DNA of 64,000 nt from positions 43,259-107,258 of the forward strand of contig JAJYDK010000010.1 of the NCBI GenBank assembly GCA_021777555.1, given 5' to 3'. Under the pieces are notes generated by a model. That model ran no database searches, was not told where the DNA came from, and saw only the letters and a program-made list of their open reading frames with translations. Origin of the DNA: Pseudomonadota bacterium. Lineage in GTDB: Bacteria > Pseudomonadota > Gammaproteobacteria > Steroidobacterales > Steroidobacteraceae. Positions within the stretch are counted from its first letter, which is position 1; every line of letters begins with the position of its first letter. This document shows, one piece after another, positions 44,550 to 52,995 of this stretch. The position numbers were made by a program, and so were the translations under genes.

Positions 44550-44563
44550 TTGACGGGCGTCAA
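44550..44563. promoter_or_regulatory. FNR/DNR box 2
   Basis: TTGAC-GGGC-GTCAA is a perfect palindrome of the FNR/DNR form. It lies between the regulator stop and the membrane-protein start at 44508. The usual -41.5 spacing would put the RNA start only about 7 nt before that start codon, so the exact use is unclear. Confidence 0.5.
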
Positions 44564-44566
44564 GCG

Positions 44567-45253
44567 TCAGTGCATGTGGCGACGGAGCGTGTCGACATCG
44601 GTGATCGTCACATCCTCGCCTGAAACCTCGATCAGACCCTCATCGCTCAATCCCCGCAACGTGCGCGAGAGCGTCTCGGGGGTGACGGCCACGTGCGCGG
44701 CGATCACCATCTTGCGCGTCGGAAGCGTCACGATGACCCGTCCCTGGGCGTTGCGAGGCACGAGTCCGAGCAGGTAGTGCACCACGCGGTAGCGACTGTT
44801 TTGCAGCGCCAGCGTCTCGATTTCATCCCAGTGCGCCTGGATGCGCACGGCCATCTGCGCCATCACGGCCTGGCAGGTGGCGAAGGACTCGCGCAGGATG
44901 CCGAGGAATGTCTCGCGATCGAAGGCCATGAGCTGCGCGGGCTCGACAGCCTGGCCGGACACCGGGTAGCGGGGCGCCTCCATGAACAGGATGCTCTCGG
45001 CAAAGGTCTGAGACGGCCGGATGAGCCGCATGATCTTCTCGTTCCCCTCGGGCGAGAGGCGGTACAGCTTGACGCAGCCGCTGCGCAACAGAAAGAACTG
45101 CGTCGCGGCGTCCCCGTGAGCGAACAGGCGCTCCCCCGCGGCGATACGCCGCAGGGCGGCGCTCGCCAGCAACCGCTCGAGCTGAGCCTCTGTCAGCGCG
45201 CAGAACAGATAGTGGTGACGCAGCTCGCGCGCGAGGACGGTGTCTGTCTGCAT
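44567..45253 (-). CDS. Crp/FNR-family regulator, DNR-like
   Basis: A 228-residue regulator: cyclic-nucleotide-type beta-roll (GERLFAHGDAATQFFLLRSG), dimer helix and helix-turn-helix. The recognition helix TPETLSRTLRGL has the E..SR pattern that reads TTGAY half-sites. The N-terminal Cys triad of FNR is missing, so an oxygen-labile Fe-S cluster is unlikely; DNR-type NO/heme sensing fits the neighbours. The start at 45253 is preferred over an extension to 45358. Matching palindromes occur on both sides of the gene. Confidence 0.82.
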   Translation of the reverse strand: MQTDTVLARELRHHYLFCALTEAQLERLLASAALRRIAAGERLFAHGDAATQFFLLRSGCVKLYRLSPEGNEKIMRLIRPSQTFAESILFMEAPRYPVSGQAVEPAQLMAFDRETFLGILRESFATCQAVMAQMAVRIQAHWDEIETLALQNSRYRVVHYLLGLVPRNAQGRVIVTLPTRKMVIAAHVAVTPETLSRTLRGLSDEGLIEVSGEDVTITDVDTLRRHMH

Positions 45254-45363
45254 GCCCCTGCCTGTCTGAGGATGACCAAGACTCACTGTATCACGCGATC
45301 GCGGGATCGGAGCGCAGAGCGGCCGGCCGGCGATCTCATCCGGACAATCGTCCGCCACGGTAC

Positions 45364-45377
45364 TTGACGGGAATCAA
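45364..45377. promoter_or_regulatory. FNR/DNR box 3, before fdxA
   Basis: TTGAC-GGGA-ATCAA lies in the divergent gap between the regulator and fdxA. TAGTCT (45401-45406) is a fair -10; the implied start near 45412 is about 42 bp from the site centre, as in class II activation. Confidence 0.65.
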
Positions 45378-45445
45378 GGTCCGCGCGAGCGCCCCAACGC
45401 TAGTCTTTCCGGCACGAGCCGCGCCAGGCGGCCAAGGAGCGAGCC

Positions 45446-45769
45446 GTGACCCACGTCGTCACCGAGAACTGCATCAAGTGCAAGTACACCGACTGCGTCG
45501 AGGTCTGCCCGGTGGATTGCTTCCACGCCGGACCCAACATGCTGGTGATCGACCCGGAGGAATGCATCGACTGCACCTTGTGCGTGGAGGAGTGCCCGGC
45601 GGAAGCGATATTTCCGGAAGACGAGGTGCCGGCGGGCCAGCAGCACTTCCTCGAGCTGAACAGGCAGCTCGCTCCCGGGTGGCCGGTGCTCGCGCAGAAG
45701 ATCCCCGCGCCCGAGGATGCTGCGCAATGGGACGGGGTGCCCGAGAAGCTGCCGCTTCTCGAGCGCTGA
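45446..45769 (+). CDS. fdxA: 7Fe ferredoxin
   Basis: A 107-residue ferredoxin with one 3Fe-4S and one 4Fe-4S centre. [20 protein letters not shown] and the second motif [12 protein letters not shown] match FdxA of Azotobacter and Pseudomonas, and the C-terminal extension has the family length. AGGAG lies 6-7 nt before the GTG. The FNR/DNR box and -10 in front indicate control by the divergent regulator. It probably supplies low-potential electrons in the NO or low-oxygen response. Confidence 0.92.
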   Translation: MTHVVTENCIKCKYTDCVEVCPVDCFHAGPNMLVIDPEECIDCTLCVEECPAEAIFPEDEVPAGQQHFLELNRQLAPGWPVLAQKIPAPEDAAQWDGVPEKLPLLER

Positions 45770-45794
45770 CGGCCTTCGTGCCGCACGGGCGAGG

Positions 45795-46334
45795 TCAGGG
45801 GATCTCGCAGCCAATCGCATTCCTGATGATGGCCGAGCGCGCCTCGACACACGGCCCGCAGCGCAGCTCCCGGAACAGCCCCTTCTCCTCGCGCTCGTGG
45901 TGATGCTCGATGAGGCGCTTGAAGGTGCCTTCGTGATCCAACAGGACGATGAGCACACGCGAAGTGATGCCATCGCGGCACGCGTGCGCCAGGCTCGCCC
46001 GGGCCTTGTACAGAAGCAACTCGATGCGCCGGTGCTCGGCGTGGTAGACATCGCCCGGCCACCTGGGGATCCGCAGGTGCGCGCACTGCGGCAGCAGATA
46101 CCGCTCCTCGAGCTCGATATGGCGCTTCAGGTGCTGCGAGTATTCATCGAGAAGCCGCGCGGCATCCTCCCACCGGCGATCCACCAGGGCGTCCTGGTGA
46201 CGCGCAAAGAGATCCTCCAGGTGATCGTGCTGCTCGAGCAGCAGGCCGATCGGATCCGCGCTCGCATCCATGTCCACACCCCATGCTGCCGCGAGGGGCC
46301 CCTCGCAATGACCTGGACCGCAAAAGCCGCACAT
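45795..46334 (-). CDS. hemerythrin-like HHE protein
   Basis: About 179 residues with the non-heme di-iron His/Glu pattern: EQHDHLEDLF, HIELEERYLLP, YHAEHRRIELL and HHHEREEKGLF. Such proteins bind oxygen or NO, or aid Fe-S repair. The N-terminus MCGFCGPGHC is unusually Cys-rich if the ATG at 46334 is used; ATG 46271 would remove it, and both are possible. The FNR/DNR box about 115 bp upstream, with a CAGGAT -10 at 46418-46413, supports DNR control. Confidence 0.8.
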   Translation of the reverse strand: MCGFCGPGHCEGPLAAAWGVDMDASADPIGLLLEQHDHLEDLFARHQDALVDRRWEDAARLLDEYSQHLKRHIELEERYLLPQCAHLRIPRWPGDVYHAEHRRIELLLYKARASLAHACRDGITSRVLIVLLDHEGTFKRLIEHHHEREEKGLFRELRCGPCVEARSAIIRNAIGCEIP

Positions 46335-46441
46335 CACCCACCGCCATCGGCGCGTCCAACCGCATGAGGTGACTCATGACCGCACCGTACCGCGCGGGTT
46401 CCGGCACGCACGATCCTGTCACGACTCGTTCCGGGGACGCC

Positions 46442-46455
46442 TTGATTCGCATCAG
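46442..46455. promoter_or_regulatory. FNR/DNR box 4, before the hemerythrin gene
   Basis: TTGAT-TCGC-ATCAG matches the FNR/DNR palindrome with one end mismatch. On the minus strand CAGGAT (46418-46413) is a possible -10, giving a start about 42 bp from the site centre. Confidence 0.55.
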
Positions 46456-46512
46456 ACAGGGCTGGGCGGGCGCCCTGGGCCCAGCGGCGCAGTCTCTCGC
46501 CAAGCTGATTCG

Positions 46513-46878
46513 TCAGGGTGTCGGGGCGGCGAGCCATTCTTCGAACTCCCGCACCGACCTCTCGAAGCGCGGCTTGTAGGTCGGATCCGCCGCATGGCTG
46601 GTCGGATCGGCGAGCGCCTGGCGGTAGATGGCACGCGTTCGCCCGACCCACTCGCGCGTAGCCTCGAGCCCATCTCGGTCCAGCAGGAACTCGATCCGCC
46701 GCAGCTCGGATCGAGGCGCTTCGCACCCCGCATCGCGCCCACTCGCCCCTTCGGCACCCGCCCGCGTCTCGGACGCCGACCTGACTTCGAGCGCATCGGG
46801 GACCAGCTCGTGCATGAGGCACGCCGGGGAGGCGAATTGACGCGGCTCACCATCCGGATCATCCGCATACTCACGCAT
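46513..46878 (-). CDS. hypothetical protein
   Basis: A 121-residue protein of unknown family. The C-terminal half, ELRRIEFLLDRDGLEATREW, then a TRAIYRQAL helix and KPRFERSVREFEEWL, looks like a compact helical domain; the N-terminal half is low-complexity. The ATG at 46878 has a strong GGGGGG ribosome site and lies one base past the stop of the next hypothetical gene, so the two are coupled. It is the last gene of a leftward run that begins with the AhpD-like gene. Confidence 0.6.
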   Translation of the reverse strand: MREYADDPDGEPRQFASPACLMHELVPDALEVRSASETRAGAEGASGRDAGCEAPRSELRRIEFLLDRDGLEATREWVGRTRAIYRQALADPTSHAADPTYKPRFERSVREFEEWLAAPTP

Positions 46879-46879
46879 G

Positions 46880-47212
46880 TCACCCCCCGCCCGAGCAGCC
46901 GGCGCCGCCGCGTTTGGCGGAGAAGCAGAAGCCGCGATGCTTCGTCGGAGCGCCGTGCTCGGAGTCGTAGCCTCCGGTCAGGTCATTGAGCGCACTCATG
47001 ACGGCATCGAGCTGGCTGGGCTCCCCGCCCCCCATGCCCTCCTCTTCCGCCACCGCGAGCTCGGCGGCATCGTAGGCCCACAGACACAGAATTTCGAGCT
47101 TCCTGTCCCGGGATAGACCGGCGCTCTTCAGAACCTCCCCGGGACCATCGAATGTGCCGGCCGGATCGAGCAGCGCCCGTGTCAGGTCCGTGGGTGAGAG
47201 TTGAGCCTTCAT
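46880..47212 (-). CDS. hypothetical protein with Gly/Cys-rich tail
   Basis: A 110-residue protein of unknown family. The opening LSPTDLTRALLDPAGTFDGP and the helix RKLEILCLWAYDAAELAVAE are well formed. The tail, FCFSAKRGGAGCSGGG, might bind metal. AGAGGG 7 nt upstream supports the start. It lies between the DUF488 gene and the other hypothetical gene in the same direction. Confidence 0.6.
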   Translation of the reverse strand: MKAQLSPTDLTRALLDPAGTFDGPGEVLKSAGLSRDRKLEILCLWAYDAAELAVAEEEGMGGGEPSQLDAVMSALNDLTGGYDSEHGAPTKHRGFCFSAKRGGAGCSGGG

Positions 47213-47231
47213 GATGCGACCCTCTCAAGGT

Positions 47232-47597
47232 TCAGTGCAGGAGAACGTCCCGCAGCACGACCGCCTGGTTGTGCAGCTCGTCGTGTGCGGCATAGACGAG
47301 TGTGAGCGGTCGGTCGCGGGCGATGCGCCGCAACTCATCGAGCAGCGCAGCCTTGTCTTTGAGCTCGGCGCGGTAGCGGCGCTGGAATTCCTCCCAGCGA
47401 GCCGGGTCGTGTGCGAACCACTGCCGCAGCGCGGTGCTCGGGGCCACCTCCCGCGCCCACTGTTCGATGGCCGCATCGCTCTTTTTCAGGCCCCTGGGCC
47501 AGATCCGATCCACCAGCACCCGGACACCGTCGCGTGTCGAGGACGGCAGGTATGCGCGCTTGATGCGCACGTCGAACATTTCATTGGACTGTGCCAT
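47232..47597 (-). CDS. DUF488 family protein
   Basis: A 121-residue cytosolic protein. VRIKRAYLPSSTRDGVRVLV, DRIWPRGLKK and LRQWFAHDPARWEEFQRRY are characteristic of DUF488. The family is widespread; its function is unknown. GGAG 6 nt upstream of 47597 fixes the start. It is 45 bp after the AhpD-like stop and 19 bp before the next hypothetical gene. Confidence 0.85.
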   Translation of the reverse strand: MAQSNEMFDVRIKRAYLPSSTRDGVRVLVDRIWPRGLKKSDAAIEQWAREVAPSTALRQWFAHDPARWEEFQRRYRAELKDKAALLDELRRIARDRPLTLVYAAHDELHNQAVVLRDVLLH

Positions 47598-47642
47598 GAC
47601 GGGCTCCGCTATCTTCGGGAAAACGATACATCGGCCCTCCGG

Positions 47643-47993
47643 TCACCCCCCGCCCTGGTGGGGATGGCCTTCTTGCATCGCCGCGAGGGCGACCGCCGCA
47701 TGCGCGTACGCCCCTCCCGCGCGCATTTCGGCGGCAACCCAGATGGCCTCCATGATTTCCTCCGGGGTGGCCCCATGGCGCAATGCGCTCTTGGTGTGAC
47801 CGCGGATGCAATAGGGACACTGGGTCACATGCGCCACGGCGACCGCAATGAGTTGCTTGACCTTCACCGCCAGCGCGCCGTCGGCGAACACCTGGTGGCT
47901 GAAGGCCTGGAACGCCTTCTCGGTTTCGGGGGCGAGCGCGCGACGCTGTTCGCTCAGCCTCGGTGAGCTATTGGGGTAGACGGAATCGGACAT
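47643..47993 (-). CDS. AhpD-like carboxymuconolactone decarboxylase-family protein
   Basis: A 116-residue helical protein with the redox motif CPYCIRGH (Cys59, Cys62, His66) and KSALRHGATPEEIMEAIWVA, as in AhpD-type peroxidase or disulfide reductases. It probably handles peroxide or nitrosative stress. The start at 47993 has GGAGGACC before it. It heads a leftward run with the DUF488 gene and two unknowns and is divergent from norZ across 430 bp. Confidence 0.83.
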   Translation of the reverse strand: MSDSVYPNSSPRLSEQRRALAPETEKAFQAFSHQVFADGALAVKVKQLIAVAVAHVTQCPYCIRGHTKSALRHGATPEEIMEAIWVAAEMRAGGAYAHAAVALAAMQEGHPHQGGG

Positions 47994-48209
47994 CGCTGGT
48001 CCTCCTCGGGCATGCGCACTGGCAACAGAGTCTTTCCGCAGGGATCCGGGGTCGGGCACCGAGCACCGCGCCTCCGGCTCCCGGCTTCGAAGTTTTCTCG
48101 CCATGCGCGGTGCGCACAATGATCTCGATCAAGACTTCCCCCGGCGGCCTCATCGCCCCAGCCTCGATGACACGGGCTTCCCGGGCTTGCGACGAAGGTC
48201 ACAGTGCGT

Positions 48210-48223
48210 TTGACAGCCGTCAA
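48210..48223. promoter_or_regulatory. FNR/DNR box 5, before norZ
   Basis: TTGAC-AGCC-GTCAA is a perfect palindrome in the gap between the AhpD-like gene and norZ. TAACGT (48247-48252) is a possible -10 for norZ, with a start near 48258, about 42 bp from the site centre. The norZ leader would be about 166 nt. Confidence 0.65.
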
Positions 48224-48423
48224 GGCATCGCTCCCGGGGACCGCGGTAACGTCTCGCGGGGTCGGCACATGGGCGGGTGCGCGCGGCGCGCTCGAAAGCA
48301 TGCGCGACCCGAATTAGCACGTATTGCCCAAGTGTACTACGGGCAGGCCACAATATCGTAATACGACCATTTTCCGGACACGGACCGCTACGGGGCCGGG
48401 CATTGGACCGCTGCCGGGAGACC

Positions 48424-50763
48424 ATGATGACCATCGAGGCCAGAACGACCGCCCTAAGCCACGAGGACCCCGTGAGCAATGTCCTGAAGTGGACGCTGTT
48501 CGCGGTGGCGCTCATCACCTTTGCGCTGCTCGGCTGGTCGACCGGCCAGACGTATCGATTCGCGCCCGACACTCCGGTGCGCTTTCTCGCCCCGGATGGC
48601 ACAACGGTCCTGACCGCAGCCGACATCGAAGCCGGCAAGGCCGGCTTCCAGCGTGCCGACCTCATGGACTACGGAAGCCTCTACGGCATGGGCTCGTACT
48701 TCGGGGAGGACTACACGGCCGCCGATCTCGTCAAGCTGGCCACCCTCACCGAGGGTGAGCTCGCACAGGCTCGGTTCGGCAAGCCCCTCGCGGCGCTCTC
48801 GGTCGAGGAGCGTGCCGCGGTCAAGATCGACATGCAGCGGGACTTGCAGGGCGTCGACCTGACTCGACCCGTCGTCACGCTGCCCGCCGCACTCGCCCGG
48901 GCCATCTCGACACTGCGCGATGAGATCGCCGTTTCGCTCCTTCATCCGGATTACGAGAAGGGCTGGACGCAGGCCCACAGTCTCGATGCGGCCACCGCGC
49001 AGAAGACCGCCGACTTTCTCATCTACTCCTCGCTCACCACGGTGGCCCGCCGCCCGGGCGGGGTCGCGTCCTGGACGCAGAACTGGCCGTACGAGCCGCT
49101 GGTCGGCAACACTCCGACCACCAGCACATTCATCTGGACCTGGGTCAGCATCGGCTTCACCTTCTTCGCCTTCGGCGCGGTGATTTTTCTGTACGAGCGC
49201 TACATCCACACGTCGGATCACGGACCTTTCGAGCCGACGCTCGAGATGCGGCCGCTCACCGCCAGCCAGCGCCGCGTGGGCAAGTACTTCCTGGTCGTCG
49301 CCGGAGTGCTGCTGCTGCAGATTCTCGCCGGCTCGATCATGGCGCACTATTACACCGACCGGACCGGTTTCTATGGGATTCCGGTCGATCGGTTCCTGCC
49401 CTTCAATTTCCTGCGCGACGTGCACATCCAGTCGCCGATCGTGTGGATCGGGCTCTCCTGGATCGGCGCGGGACTGTTCCTCGCGCCGAGCATCAGCCGC
49501 GGCGAGCCCAAAGGCCAGGCCTGGCTGGTCGATGCGCTGTTCTGGGTGACGCTCGCGATCGTGGTCGGGGCGCTCGCCGGCAACTACCTCGACATCATGG
49601 GCTACCTGCACAGGGGCTGGTTCTGGTTCGGCCAGCAGGGGCTCTCCTACATCCAGCTCGGCCGCGCGTGGCAGATCGGGTTCTTCGCGGGCCTCGCCAT
49701 CTGGAGCGTGCTGATGTTCCGGGCACTCTGGCCGGATCGCACATCCGCCGCAGCGGCCACCCGGGCGTTCTGGTCCGGGCGTATCCGTCTCGAGCATCTG
49801 CTCTGGGCCTCGACGGCCAACATCGCCCTCCTCTACGTGTTCGGCATGATCCCCCTCACCGGCATCGAGAAGTCCTTCACCATCACCGACTTCTGGCGTT
49901 GGTGGGTGGTACATCTGTGGGTGGAGCAGTCCTTCGAGTTCTTCGCCGCGGCCGTGAGCGCCTATCTGCTGATGGCGACCGGGCTCATCTCGAGAAAACT
50001 GGCCGAGCGCGGGGTCTACCTCGAGCTGATCCTCATCTTCCTGGGTGGAGTGCTCGGCACCGGACACCACCTGTACTGGGTGGGCGCGCCCGGCATGTGG
50101 GTGCCGGTCGGCTCGATGTTCTCCTTCATCGAGGTGCTGCCGCTGCTGCTGCTGGTCATCGAAGCGATTCAGAATCACCGCCTGATCAAGGCGACCGCGC
50201 AGTTCAAGTATGGCCTCGCCTACCTCTACGTCCTGGGGGCCGCGTTCTGGAACTTCGTGGGAGCGGGAGTGTTCGGCGGCGGCACGCTGAACGCGCCGCT
50301 CATCAACTACTATGAGCACGGCACCTTCCTCACGCTCAACCACGCGCACACCGCGCTCTTCGGGGCCTTCGGGCTGCTCGGCATCGGACTCATCTACTTC
50401 TGCCTGCGCTACGCGGCGGGCGAGGAGCATGCGTTCACCGAGAAGACCGGCCGCTGGGCGTTCTGGCTCTACAACGGCGGCCTCGTGCTGTGGATCCTCC
50501 TCAACTTCTTCCCCATCGGCTGGCCGCAGCTCGCGGCGGTCTACGAGCATGGGTACGCGTACGCCCGCAGCCTCGCCTTCTACAACACGACGGTCTTCTG
50601 GCAGTGGATGCGCATGCCCGGTGACATCGTCTTCGCGCTGGGCGCACTGCTCATGGCCTCGGACTTCCTGGTCAAGCTCCGTCCGCTCATCCGCCCCGCC
50701 GCGACACCCACCCGCGGCGGATTGAGTGCACTCACCCCTCAGCCCCGCAAGGAGGCGCAGTGA
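48424..50763 (+). CDS. norZ: quinol-dependent nitric oxide reductase
   Basis: A 779-residue single-subunit enzyme that reduces NO to N2O with quinol. An N-terminal TM and periplasmic domain (fused NorC-like, without heme c) precedes a twelve-helix NorB core. The metal ligands are His497 (HLWVEQ), His548-His549 (GTGHHLYW) and the heme-binding His640/His642 (LNHAHTALFG). GGGAG precedes the ATG pair at 48424/48427. It lies behind an FNR/DNR box; DNR-type control of nor genes is well known. Confidence 0.93.
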   Translation: MMTIEARTTALSHEDPVSNVLKWTLFAVALITFALLGWSTGQTYRFAPDTPVRFLAPDGTTVLTAADIEAGKAGFQRADLMDYGSLYGMGSYFGEDYTAADLVKLATLTEGELAQARFGKPLAALSVEERAAVKIDMQRDLQGVDLTRPVVTLPAALARAISTLRDEIAVSLLHPDYEKGWTQAHSLDAATAQKTADFLIYSSLTTVARRPGGVASWTQNWPYEPLVGNTPTTSTFIWTWVSIGFTFFAFGAVIFLYERYIHTSDHGPFEPTLEMRPLTASQRRVGKYFLVVAGVLLLQILAGSIMAHYYTDRTGFYGIPVDRFLPFNFLRDVHIQSPIVWIGLSWIGAGLFLAPSISRGEPKGQAWLVDALFWVTLAIVVGALAGNYLDIMGYLHRGWFWFGQQGLSYIQLGRAWQIGFFAGLAIWSVLMFRALWPDRTSAAAATRAFWSGRIRLEHLLWASTANIALLYVFGMIPLTGIEKSFTITDFWRWWVVHLWVEQSFEFFAAAVSAYLLMATGLISRKLAERGVYLELILIFLGGVLGTGHHLYWVGAPGMWVPVGSMFSFIEVLPLLLLVIEAIQNHRLIKATAQFKYGLAYLYVLGAAFWNFVGAGVFGGGTLNAPLINYYEHGTFLTLNHAHTALFGAFGLLGIGLIYFCLRYAAGEEHAFTEKTGRWAFWLYNGGLVLWILLNFFPIGWPQLAAVYEHGYAYARSLAFYNTTVFWQWMRMPGDIVFALGALLMASDFLVKLRPLIRPAATPTRGGLSALTPQPRKEAQ

Positions 50764-50893
50764 CCCCGGGGATGCCTCGCGCTCGCGGGAGTCGGTAGAC
50801 GCGGCCTCTCGGCCCCCGTTCCCTCAAAGCCCATTGAAGCAGCGACCCGACACCCCCAATATCGGGGGTGTCGGACTGCGGAGCACCGGGGAA

Positions 50894-51763
50894 ATGATCG
50901 AGGCGAGCCTGTCGAGTTTTGAGCATGAGGTCATCGAGGCTTCCCGGCAGACGCCGGTGCTGGTGGACTTCTGGGCGCCCTGGTGCGGTCCCTGCCGGGC
51001 GCTTGGACCCGTTCTCGAGCGGGTGGAGCAGAGCTCTGGCGGGCGCTTCAAGCTGGTCAAGGTCAATTCCGACGAGAACCCCGAGCTCTCGCAGCAGTAC
51101 ATGGTGCGGAGCATCCCCTACGTCCTCGCCTTCGTCGACGGCGTGCCGGTGGATGGCTTCGTCGGCGCCCTGCCTGAAGGACAGGTGCGGCAATTCCTCG
51201 AGCGGCTGCTGCCCGGGCCCGGTGAGACCGAACGACGCAAGGCGCTCAAACTGATCGAGCAAGGCGATCTCACCGGCGCGCTCGCCGCGTTGCGGTCGGC
51301 CATTTCGCTCGAGCCGGGGAACGATGCCGCGAAGCTGGACCTCGCGGATATCGTGCTGAACAGGCTTCCCACCGCCCCCGATGAGCAGCAGCTCGCGGAA
51401 GCGCAATACGCTCTGTCTTCAGTTGGCCCGGCGGCGCAGGCCGATGCACGGTGGCGCGCCCTGGATCTGCGCCTCACGAGCTTGCGCAGCACGGCCTCAT
51501 TGCCGGATGTGCAGTCGCTGCGCGCCCGCGTGGCCGCGAACCCGGCCGATCTGGCGGCCCGAATGGAGCTCGCACAGCGTCACATCGCAGACCGTGAGTT
51601 GGAGAGCGCGCTCGATCAGCTGCTCGAGGTCATCAAGCGGGACCGGAAAGAGCAGGGTGAGACCGCCCGCCGCACTTTCCTGTCGGTGCTCGATCTGGCC
51701 GCCGACCGGCCAGGTTTCGTGACGGATTATCGCCGGCGGCTGTCGATGGTGTTGAATAGATAG
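50894..51763 (+). CDS. cnoX: CnoX-like thioredoxin with TPR tail
   Basis: A 289-residue protein. An N-terminal thioredoxin domain with WAPWCGPC (Cys31, Cys34) is followed by about 160 residues of TPR-like helices (GDLTGALAALRSAISLEPGN). The layout is that of CnoX/YbbN, a chaperedoxin that guards proteins from chlorine stress; E. coli YbbN has an SxxC site, while this copy keeps both cysteines. GGGG lies just before the ATG at 50894. It follows norZ by 130 bp. Confidence 0.85.
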   Translation: MIEASLSSFEHEVIEASRQTPVLVDFWAPWCGPCRALGPVLERVEQSSGGRFKLVKVNSDENPELSQQYMVRSIPYVLAFVDGVPVDGFVGALPEGQVRQFLERLLPGPGETERRKALKLIEQGDLTGALAALRSAISLEPGNDAAKLDLADIVLNRLPTAPDEQQLAEAQYALSSVGPAAQADARWRALDLRLTSLRSTASLPDVQSLRARVAANPADLAARMELAQRHIADRELESALDQLLEVIKRDRKEQGETARRTFLSVLDLAADRPGFVTDYRRRLSMVLNR

Positions 51764-52008
51764 TCAGCGTCCTGCCCTGACACGTCATTGGCCCGAATTC
51801 GGGCTTCGGCGACCCGAGACGCCACTCCAGCTTCCTTCAGGCGGTCTGCAAATTTGCGCGTGCAAACATCAACAGCGTCGCCCCAACACGCGCATTCTCA
51901 CGTGAAAGTCGACATCAAGTCTGCGCGCAAGGCCGGAGATAGAGCCTCCCCCTGACGACACATAGGCTCCACGCGATTGCAGCTCTCCCGGCGGATCCGG
52001 CTCCGGGC
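51764..52008. other. 245-bp gap with one palindrome
   Basis: No gene is supported. GCCCGAATTCGGGC (51791-51804) could be a weak terminator for the CnoX-like gene. Confidence 0.35.
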
Positions 52009-52356
52009 TTACTGCCGCACACCGTTGGAGTGCGCCAGAAGGGCGTCGACTTCCGCCTCGGCGGCCAACCAGTCCTCGACCTCCCCGCCCGGGGCGAAGC
52101 CACGCTGCTCGGCGTGGAAAAAGGCGGCCTCGGCGATCATGGCTCGCCTTTGATCGTCGGACACGGCCGCAGTCTGCGCAGGGGGAGCGGCCTGCACCGG
52201 CTTCGCGCGGCGCGGCGCGGCCTTCGTGGAACTCTTCGCTGGGGCCTTGGCGGCCGTTTGCGTCGGAGTCGCACCGGGAACGTGTCCCGGCGGTGATGTG
52301 GGCGTCCGGGTGGGCGTCTGGGGGCTGCGGGTGGGGTCGGAGCGACGGGTGGCCAT
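52009..52356 (-). CDS. DUF2934 family protein
   Basis: A 115-residue protein. The first 65 residues are Thr/Pro/Ala/Lys-rich and disordered. The C-terminal half, RRAMIAEAAFFHAEQRGFAP, then GGEVEDWLAAEAEVDALL, is the DUF2934 domain. Function unknown. It stands alone between two gene-poor gaps. Confidence 0.75.
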   Translation of the reverse strand: MATRRSDPTRSPQTPTRTPTSPPGHVPGATPTQTAAKAPAKSSTKAAPRRAKPVQAAPPAQTAAVSDDQRRAMIAEAAFFHAEQRGFAPGGEVEDWLAAEAEVDALLAHSNGVRQ

Positions 52357-52995
52357 GAATACTCCTCAGAGTGGCTCGATAAACATATGGCGGCACGCAC
52401 GGCGCAACGGTCCGCATGCCGCCCCGGTCCCCCTCCTGGACCGCTCGAAAGCATAAGCCCATTCCACCCGGCGTGCGACACCGGAAAACGCGTAACGGCG
52501 GTGCGCGCTGTCGCCGGATGTGGACAACTCGCCAGACTGTCTGGTCCCTGTCCGGTGACTGTGCGCTGTCCATCGAGCGGACATTGTCACAGTCCTGCAT
52601 GACGATGACGTGACCGGATCCTTCCCTTGCATTTCAATCACTTATATCGAGAAAGGTCGCTGGCATGGCACGTGCATTCATCCTGCCAGCCACCCTGAGC
52701 ATCCTCAATTCCAGCTCACCGGGCGCCCTGGGGGCTGCGCGAGGCGCTCGAGACCCAAGGCGACACCCTGTTCTCCATGGAAGTATCCGGTGAGAGCGCG
52801 TTCTACCATCTCTCACGGCACTCCTGACCTGCTGCACAACCAGCCGCAGCAGCTGATTCCGCTCCAAGCAGCGCACGAGGGAGTTGAGCACCCAGCCGGA
52901 ATGACAAACATCGATTCGGTACGGTAGAGTCCGCCGAGGGATCGATCTCACCTGGAAAGCGTTGACACTGTGATCGGCATCGGGGAGCTGTGGCG
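52357..52995. other. 639-bp gene-poor gap with a possible coding remnant
   Basis: No intact gene is supported. At about 52725-52830 (+) one frame reads APWGLREALETQGDTLFSME and goes on through SGESAFYHLSRHS to a stop, a protein-like stretch with no start in that frame. It may be a remnant or chance. GGGGAG before 52996 serves the following gene. Confidence 0.35.

Noticed and set aside
46369..46989. A 206-codon plus-strand frame over the two small hypothetical genes
   Set aside because: It is Arg/Ser-rich and antisense to two minus-strand genes with good ribosome sites.
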